Part shown: positions 58,614 through 64,000 of the stretch, piece after piece
Layout of the letters: each line of letters starts with the position of its first letter
Numbering within the stretch: the first letter of the stretch is position 1
Assembly: GCF_002073915.1 (NCBI RefSeq)
Contig: NZ_CP012841.1
Span: 243,328 to 307,327 of the forward strand
DNA: 64,000 nt
Source: Candidatus Riesia pediculicola
GTDB taxonomy: Bacteria; Pseudomonadota; Gammaproteobacteria; Enterobacterales; Enterobacteriaceae
Reading direction: 5' to 3'
Notes under the pieces: generated by a model
Seen by the model: only the letters and a program-made list of their open reading frames with translations
Databases searched by the model: none
Told to the model about the DNA's origin: nothing
Program-made: the position numbers and the translations under genes

Positions 58614-60368
58614 TTACATTTTTGATATAGTTTGAATTCCAAGTAAATTGAGTCCAATTTTTATGGTTATTTTAGTTAAATAAACTAATTTTAGTCTATT
58701 TTTTTTTCGAGTTTTGTCTTGAACATTTATGATAGAACAATTTTCATAGAATTTTGAAAATTCATTGGAAAGTCGATATAAATAGTTACATAAAATATTT
58801 GGCAATCCTTTTTGAGAAGTTTCTTGTAATATTTCAACAAATCTTAGTAAATGCATAGATATTATCTTTTCATATGAATTAGTGGCAATAAAGGTTTCAT
58901 CTTTTATTTCATTGAGATTCATTTTTGACTTTTTGATTAAAGAATTTGCTCTGGAATAAGTATATTGAATATATGAAGCGGTATTTCCAATAAAAGAAAA
59001 TATTGTGCTCCAATTAAATATGTAATCTGTTTTTCTATTTTTCGATAGATCAGAGTATTTAACAGATCCAATTCCTATCTTTCTCGCTATCTTTAGAATA
59101 TTTCTTTTCCTAGAATTTTTTAATCCTTTTTCTGAAATAAATTGTTTTGCTTTGATAATAGACTTTTCTAAAATCTCAAATAATTTAACATTTTTTCCAG
59201 ACCTCGTTCGAAATGGTTTTTTATCTTTTCCTAAAATCATTCCGATTTGATGATGTTCTAACTTCACGTTTTCTTCAACATATCCAGCTTTTTTAGCAAT
59301 GATCCAAGATTGCTGAAGATGTCTTTTTTGTCTGGAATCTACATAATATAAAATTCGATCTGCTTTTAATTTTTGACATCTATATTTTAAACAAGCAATT
59401 TCTGTCGTAGTATATAAGTATCCTCCATCACTTTTTTGAATCATCACAGCCGATGGTTTACCATATTTATTCTTAAATTCTTCTAGATAAACAACTACAG
59501 CTCCTTTATCTACTACTGCTATTTTTCTATGTTTTAAGTCTTCAACTATTTCTTCGAGCATGCTTTTGTAAAAACTTTCAGCTACTATATCTTTTTTTTT
59601 GAGAGATACTCCGAGTAATTTATATATTCTTTGATTCTCTGATATGGTGATGTGAACGAGGTTTTTCCATAACTCAAGCAATTCCGAATTACCAGATTGT
59701 AATTTTTGAATATACCTTCTGGAGATTTTGGAAAATTCTTTATCCTGATCGAAAATCTTTCTGGATTCTTGATAAAATTCCTCAAGTTTTTCCAATGTAA
59801 TATTTTGTGTTGAATTTTTTCGTAATATTTCTTTTAGATATGCAATTAACATTCCAAAATGAGTTCCCCAATCTCCAATATGATTTACCTTGATTATTTT
59901 TTTTCCTAAAAACTTTGAAATTCTTACTATTGAGTCCCCTATAATTGTGGAACGTAAATGACCAACGTGCATATTTTTTGCTATGTTTGGAGAAGAATAA
60001 TCGATTATCGTGACCATATTTTTTTCTGTATTTTCTGATCGAATCGTACTCAAATATTTTTCTGAAAGCATACAGTCTATCTGTTGATTAATCCATTTTT
60101 CTTCAAGAAATACGTTAATAAAGTTCGGTTCTATAATTTCTATTTTTTTGAAATATTCTTGCTTTGACAATTCAAGAAGTAGTTTTTTTCCGAATTCTTT
60201 CAAAGAAATACGATTTGATCGTAACATGTTAGATAATCCATCTACTTGATAATTTCCAAATTTATTTGAATGATTAGAAAATCGAACCTGAATATCCTTT
60301 CCATTGGAAAGACTATGAAAATTGATTGTATTTTGAATTTTTTCTTGAATTTCCCTTTTTATGTTCAC
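58614..60368 (-). CDS. argS: arginyl-tRNA synthetase
   Basis: Class I synthetase. An N-terminal Add-1 domain precedes the HIGH variant SPNIAKNMHVGHLRSTIIGDS (in part), then NHIGDWGTHFGMLI, and the degenerate second signature region MILGKDKKPFRTRSGKNVKL. The C-terminal anticodon domain ends LLGIQTISKM, matching the E. coli end (LGIETVERM). 584 residues against 577. In E. coli argS-(cutC)-cmoB-cmoA-aspS is the same order; cutC is absent here. Confidence 0.96.
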   Translation of the reverse strand: MNIKREIQEKIQNTINFHSLSNGKDIQVRFSNHSNKFGNYQVDGLSNMLRSNRISLKEFGKKLLLELSKQEYFKKIEIIEPNFINVFLEEKWINQQIDCMLSEKYLSTIRSENTEKNMVTIIDYSSPNIAKNMHVGHLRSTIIGDSIVRISKFLGKKIIKVNHIGDWGTHFGMLIAYLKEILRKNSTQNITLEKLEEFYQESRKIFDQDKEFSKISRRYIQKLQSGNSELLELWKNLVHITISENQRIYKLLGVSLKKKDIVAESFYKSMLEEIVEDLKHRKIAVVDKGAVVVYLEEFKNKYGKPSAVMIQKSDGGYLYTTTEIACLKYRCQKLKADRILYYVDSRQKRHLQQSWIIAKKAGYVEENVKLEHHQIGMILGKDKKPFRTRSGKNVKLFEILEKSIIKAKQFISEKGLKNSRKRNILKIARKIGIGSVKYSDLSKNRKTDYIFNWSTIFSFIGNTASYIQYTYSRANSLIKKSKMNLNEIKDETFIATNSYEKIISMHLLRFVEILQETSQKGLPNILCNYLYRLSNEFSKFYENCSIINVQDKTRKKNRLKLVYLTKITIKIGLNLLGIQTISKM

Positions 60369-60517
60369 TTGTTAACCTAAGTTAATATAATTATAATTTT
60401 TCTTTTGAGGAAACGATAAATTGGTATTGAAATTTTCTTTAGGAAAGAATCTATTTTTGATTTCCTCATTCTATATAAGAGCAAAAAAAAATGTTACGAA
60501 CTGAAAACTATCGAATT

Positions 60518-61516
60518 TTAAAATTTGATCTCTGTAAATTTTTTTTTCTTCCTAACTAATAGGATTGTTCTGGTTGGAGATGGATAACCTTCTTCGGTAA
60601 AGTTTAGGTTCACATCGTTTAAATTTGTTCGAAATTGTAATAAACTTCTCTTTGACCAATCGGTTGCTCTTTGCTCTTTCTTCGAAGTAACTGATTGATT
60701 GATAATTTCTACCTCGGAAAAACCACATCTGAGTAACCAAATCTTTAACATATCAATTGAAGGAATGAAATAAATATTTTTCATTCCAGAGTATCTTTCA
60801 GCAGGAACTAAACAATTTCCATATTTTTTATGGATTGTTAAACTTTCTAATATCAATTCTCCGTCATCTTTTAATTGATTTTTTAAGTGATTTAAGTGTT
60901 CTATTGGAGATTTTTGGTGATAAATAACTCCCATTGAAAAAATTGTATCAAAAATCTTTAAATGAGGAATATTTTCAATTCGTATTGGAAGAAAATTCAA
61001 ATTTTTCTTTTTCCCAATAAGCTTCTCTATAGCTTTGAATTGAAAAAAACAATAGATCGATGGATCTAATCCTATCACTGACTTTGCTTCTTTTCCAAGG
61101 ATTCTCCATAGGTAATATCCATTGCCACATCCAACATCTAGAACAATTTTATCTTTTAGAGAAATGTGAGGAATGATTCTTTTCCATTTCAGATATGACT
61201 TCCACTCTGAATCAATTTTTATTCCATACATCTCAAATGGACCTTTTTTCCAAGGAGAAAGCTGGAATAATAAGTTCTTTATTCTTTTTTGTAGATGAAT
61301 GTTATCTTGTTTGGTGCTTGTTACCGAAATTTTTGTTTCGATATTTAAAAAATTTGGTGTCATCTTTGGTATATTTTCAACAATTCTTTCAAAGTGATCA
61401 AATTTTTTATCGGAAAAAAATTTTTTCCAATCCTTAATTTTTTCTTTAGAATTCTGTAACCAATTTTTAAAAAAAATGATGAATATTGATTCATAAAATT
61501 TTGTAAAATTTGACAT
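60518..61516 (-). CDS. cmoB: tRNA U34 carboxymethyltransferase CmoB
   Basis: Transfers the carboxymethyl group of carboxy-SAM to 5-hydroxyuridine-34, giving cmo5U. Class I SAM fold: KIVLDVGCGNGYYLWRILGK, GLDPSIYCFFQFKAIEKL, FDTIFSMGVIYHQKSPIEHL, NIYFIPSIDMLKIWLLRCGF. It begins MSNFTKFYESI like the E. coli start (MIDFGNFYSLI). 332 residues against 323. It begins 3 bp after cmoA ends, so the two are co-translated. Confidence 0.96.
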   Translation of the reverse strand: MSNFTKFYESIFIIFFKNWLQNSKEKIKDWKKFFSDKKFDHFERIVENIPKMTPNFLNIETKISVTSTKQDNIHLQKRIKNLLFQLSPWKKGPFEMYGIKIDSEWKSYLKWKRIIPHISLKDKIVLDVGCGNGYYLWRILGKEAKSVIGLDPSIYCFFQFKAIEKLIGKKKNLNFLPIRIENIPHLKIFDTIFSMGVIYHQKSPIEHLNHLKNQLKDDGELILESLTIHKKYGNCLVPAERYSGMKNIYFIPSIDMLKIWLLRCGFSEVEIINQSVTSKKEQRATDWSKRSLLQFRTNLNDVNLNFTEEGYPSPTRTILLVRKKKKFTEIKF

Positions 61517-61519
61517 CTG

Positions 61520-62254
61520 TTATCTTTTAAACGCAATTAATGAAATAAAATTTAAGTATTGAAACCATAATATAAAATCGCAAAATCCAGATTGTTTTAA
61601 TCTAGATCGATGTTGTTCCATGGATTCTAAGAACATAGAATTTTTTAGCATCCTTTCTTTTTGAATGACCTCTAATCTACTATATCCGTTAGATAATTTG
61701 AAATTTTTATATGCGCTTGAAAATAATTTATTTTCTTCTGGATTTTGGGATTTTATTTTTTCCGAAAGAATTAAAATTCCATTTTGATTCAATCCTTGAT
61801 AAATTTTATCTATCACATATGTCTTTTTGAATGGATGAATGAATTGTAATGTAAAGTTTAGAACTATTATAGAAGCATTTTTGATATCTATTTTTAAGAT
61901 ATCCCTTTGAAAAATTTTTATAGAATTACTTTTCTGAATTTTTTTATAGAGTCTTTTCTTAAAATTCTTTATCATATCTTTGGAATGATCTACTGAAATG
62001 ATTGTACAATTCTTATTTAATACATATTTAAGAATGGATTCTGTAACTTCTCCTATAGAACATCCAAGATCATATATATTGCTTTTTGGTTGTATGAATT
62101 TTTTAGAAAAATACCCGATTGTATTGGAAATATTTTTATATCCGGGAATAGATCGATGAGCCATATCGTGAAATACTTCCGAAACCTTTCGATCGAATCT
62201 CCAATCTTTCAAATCTTTAATTGCATTTCTAAGAATGTTATCTTTTTTTTTCAT
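61520..62254 (-). CDS. cmoA: carboxy-SAM synthase CmoA
   Basis: Makes carboxy-S-adenosylmethionine from SAM and prephenate, the donor for CmoB. DWRFDRKVSEVFHDMAHRSIPGY (in part), SAM loop IYDLGCSIGEVTESILKY, and VDHSKDMIKNFKKRL are diagnostic. 244 residues against 247. It needs prephenate, so the genome either keeps the shikimate branch or imports the precursor. Divergent from aspS. Confidence 0.95.
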   Translation of the reverse strand: MKKKDNILRNAIKDLKDWRFDRKVSEVFHDMAHRSIPGYKNISNTIGYFSKKFIQPKSNIYDLGCSIGEVTESILKYVLNKNCTIISVDHSKDMIKNFKKRLYKKIQKSNSIKIFQRDILKIDIKNASIIVLNFTLQFIHPFKKTYVIDKIYQGLNQNGILILSEKIKSQNPEENKLFSSAYKNFKLSNGYSRLEVIQKERMLKNSMFLESMEQHRSRLKQSGFCDFILWFQYLNFISLIAFKR

Positions 62255-62543
62255 AAGTTATGATGAAAATCCATAATAAATAATTCACATAAATCTGAAA
62301 TGTATGTTCGATACTATCTTCGAAAAAATCTAAATCATTATTAAATTTATATTTTTTGAAAATTAGATTAAATATGAAAATCAACCTTTCTTTTCTTCAT
62401 TCTTACTATAAGAATATGATCGATATTTGAAAAAACTTCTAGGGATTTATTATCTTTTACTTAAATTCTTTTTGAAAATCCAATAATAATTTAAACTTGT
62501 TAAGATCTAATGTTTAAATCTTAAAACTTTTTTAGAGGAATTC

Positions 62544-64000
62544 ATGTCAAGAACACATTATTGTGGAGAAGTAAATTTTTTTCATATTGGAACACGCGTA
62601 ATTATTTCTGGATGGATACATAGTATTCGTCGTCTGAAAAATTTAACTTTTTTAGATATACGAGATAGAACAGGAATAATACAAGCAGTTTGCTCAAAAA
62701 AACTTTTTCCATCTATTTTTTTACAATCATTAAAGTTGAACCAAGAGTTTTGTATTAGAATATCTGGAAAAGTTCGAGAGAAAAGAAAAAAAATATCCGA
62801 AAGTGTTCTTCAGAAGAATATAGAAGTTTTGGTACATTCGATAAATATTTTGAACAATTCAAAAAATCTTCCAATAGATATCATTGGTCGAAAAATTTCT
62901 TCCGAAGAGATGCAACTAAAATACCGATACTTGTATCTTAGAAATCCAGATATGAACAAAACATTGGTTATACGGTCAGAAATTACTCATTTTATTCATC
63001 AGTTCATGCACAAAAATAAATTTGTTAATATTGAAACTCCTTACTTATCCAATCCGACTGATGGAGGAGCTAAAGATTTTTTAGTTCCGAGTAGAACGAA
63101 ACATAATCATTACTATGCTTTGGCACAATCTCCTCAAATGTTCAAACAGATTTTAATGATATCTGGATTTGATCGTTATTATCAAATAGCAAAATGTTTT
63201 CGTGACGAAGACTCCAGATCAAATCGCCAGCCAGAGTTCACTCAACTCGATATGGAAATGTCATTTGTTAATTCGAAAAAAATTAAAAAAATCATAGAAA
63301 GATTCATTCGAAAGCTTTGGAAAAAGATATTAAAATATGATCTTCCAAATTGTTTTCCAACAATAACTTTTGAAGATGCGATCCAGAAATATGGAACGGA
63401 TAAACCAGATCTTAGAAATCCTTTAGAATTAGTTGATATTACATACTTAACTAGTTCTTTCGATAAACCTAAGAGAAAATTTTCTAATGAAGACAGTTGT
63501 ATTTTGATTCATATCAAACAAGTTCTAAAGGACATTAAATCAATTCAATTAAAGAAATATCAACAACTCAGCTTAAAGTTTAAGATTAAAAATTTTCTAA
63601 TATTGGAATTTTCCTCAGACTTTTTAAATCAAACAGTAAAAAAGAATCTCTTAGGTTTTCCAGTAGAACTTTTTTATTCAATTCGATCCAATTTTCAAAT
63701 AAAAGAAGGAGATGTTATTTGTGTTGGAATAGGAAAAAAACCATTATTGAATCAATTTATGGGACATCTTCGATCGAAGTTGGCAAAAGAACTGGATATT
63801 TCTGAAAAGAATGTCTGGAAACCGATATGGGTAATTGATTTTCCTATGTTTAAAGAGGAAAAAGACGGATGCTTAAAACCTGTTCACCACGTTTTCACTT
63901 CTCCTAAATTATGTGATATATCAAAACTATATTCGAATCCTATCAGAACTGTTTCTGACTCATATGACATGGTAATTAACGGACAAGAGTTGGGAAGTGG
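62544..64000 (+). CDS. aspS: aspartyl-tRNA synthetase (partial, runs off the window)
   Basis: Class IIb synthetase. An OB-fold anticodon domain (MSRTHYCGEVNFFHIGTRV, FLDIRDRTGIIQAVC) leads to the catalytic core: VNIETPYLSNPTDGGAKDFLVPSR (in part), QSPQMFKQILMISGFDRYYQIAKCFRDEDSR (in part; motif 2) and the GAD insert (YGTDKPDLRNPLELVD-like, here YGTDKPDLRNPLELV). The frame is open to the last base, at NGQELGSG, just before motif 3 (E. coli NGYEVGGGSVRIH), so the end lies outside. AGAGGA precedes the ATG by 4 nt. Confidence 0.96.
   Translation, partial: MSRTHYCGEVNFFHIGTRVIISGWIHSIRRLKNLTFLDIRDRTGIIQAVCSKKLFPSIFLQSLKLNQEFCIRISGKVREKRKKISESVLQKNIEVLVHSINILNNSKNLPIDIIGRKISSEEMQLKYRYLYLRNPDMNKTLVIRSEITHFIHQFMHKNKFVNIETPYLSNPTDGGAKDFLVPSRTKHNHYYALAQSPQMFKQILMISGFDRYYQIAKCFRDEDSRSNRQPEFTQLDMEMSFVNSKKIKKIIERFIRKLWKKILKYDLPNCFPTITFEDAIQKYGTDKPDLRNPLELVDITYLTSSFDKPKRKFSNEDSCILIHIKQVLKDIKSIQLKKYQQLSLKFKIKNFLILEFSSDFLNQTVKKNLLGFPVELFYSIRSNFQIKEGDVICVGIGKKPLLNQFMGHLRSKLAKELDISEKNVWKPIWVIDFPMFKEEKDGCLKPVHHVFTSPKLCDISKLYSNPIRTVSDSYDMVINGQELGS

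Overview
The window is about 28% G+C by eye and carries 51 recognisable protein genes (one cut by the window end), four tRNA genes and one SRP RNA gene, with many spacers of 300-970 bp that hold no recognisable gene. Protein families and gene order are those of Enterobacterales (uvrD/yigL; psd/orn/tRNA-Gly; miaA-hflK-hflC-purA-rlmB-rpsF-rpsR-rplI; the ispB-rplU-rpmA-obgE-greA-rlmE-ftsH-folP-glmM-secG-leuU-metY-nusA-infB-rbfA-rpsO-pnp string; argS-cmoB-cmoA-aspS), but many genes are missing from conserved strings (rsgA, mutL/tsaE, hfq/hflX, priB, truB, rimP, yhbY, dacB, secM, recR). No insertion sequences, phage genes or CRISPR arrays are seen. This is the signature of an obligate insect endosymbiont with a reduced, still eroding genome. 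A louse symbiont of the Riesia/Arsenophonus group is a reasonable guess, but the window alone cannot prove it.

Layout. 1-9.1 kb: repair helicase UvrD, the HAD phosphatase YigL, phosphatidylserine decarboxylase, oligoribonuclease, tRNA-Gly, MiaA and the HflK/HflC regulators of FtsH. 9.2-20.2 kb: PurA, RlmB, the S6-S18-L9 operon, LdhA, TsaB, PepA and ValRS. 20.2-36.7 kb: the large minus-strand translation/cell-envelope string from pnp back to rplU, with ispB divergent at its far end. 37.7-45.1 kb: ppa, nth, ribA, sohB, yciK, yciC and a damaged cls. 45.2-64 kb: secA with a divergent DUF721/DciA-like gene, tRNA-Arg, folD, cysS, a KefB/YbaL-type antiporter, adk, htpG, dnaX, SRP RNA, argS, cmoB, cmoA and the start of aspS.

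How the genes work together. Most encode information processing and proteostasis (IF2, NusA, RbfA, PNPase, ribosomal proteins S6, S15, S18, L9, L21 and L27, four aminoacyl-tRNA synthetases, the FtsH-HflKC protease system, HtpG, SecA/SecG and SRP RNA). A minority could serve a host: FolP and FolD (folate), RibA (riboflavin) and YigL (vitamin B6 phosphate turnover).

Most notable observations. (1) Genes interrupted at homopolymeric A tracts: miaA (A10), rlmE (A12) and cls (A10), and possibly the 5' end of yciK (A8). In each, the homologous protein continues in another frame on the far side of the tract, so transcriptional slippage may be needed for full-length product. Two other A10 tracts (glmM, obgE) lie in frame. 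(2) A compact SRP (4.5S) RNA gene at 58349-58451 on the minus strand. (3) Systematic loss of accessory domains: IF2 N-domain, NusA acidic repeats, DnaX tau region, SecA zinc tail, UvrD C-terminal domain and the antiporter's nucleotide-binding domain. (4) ValRS has a degenerate editing signature. (5) All four tRNA genes lack an encoded CCA end.
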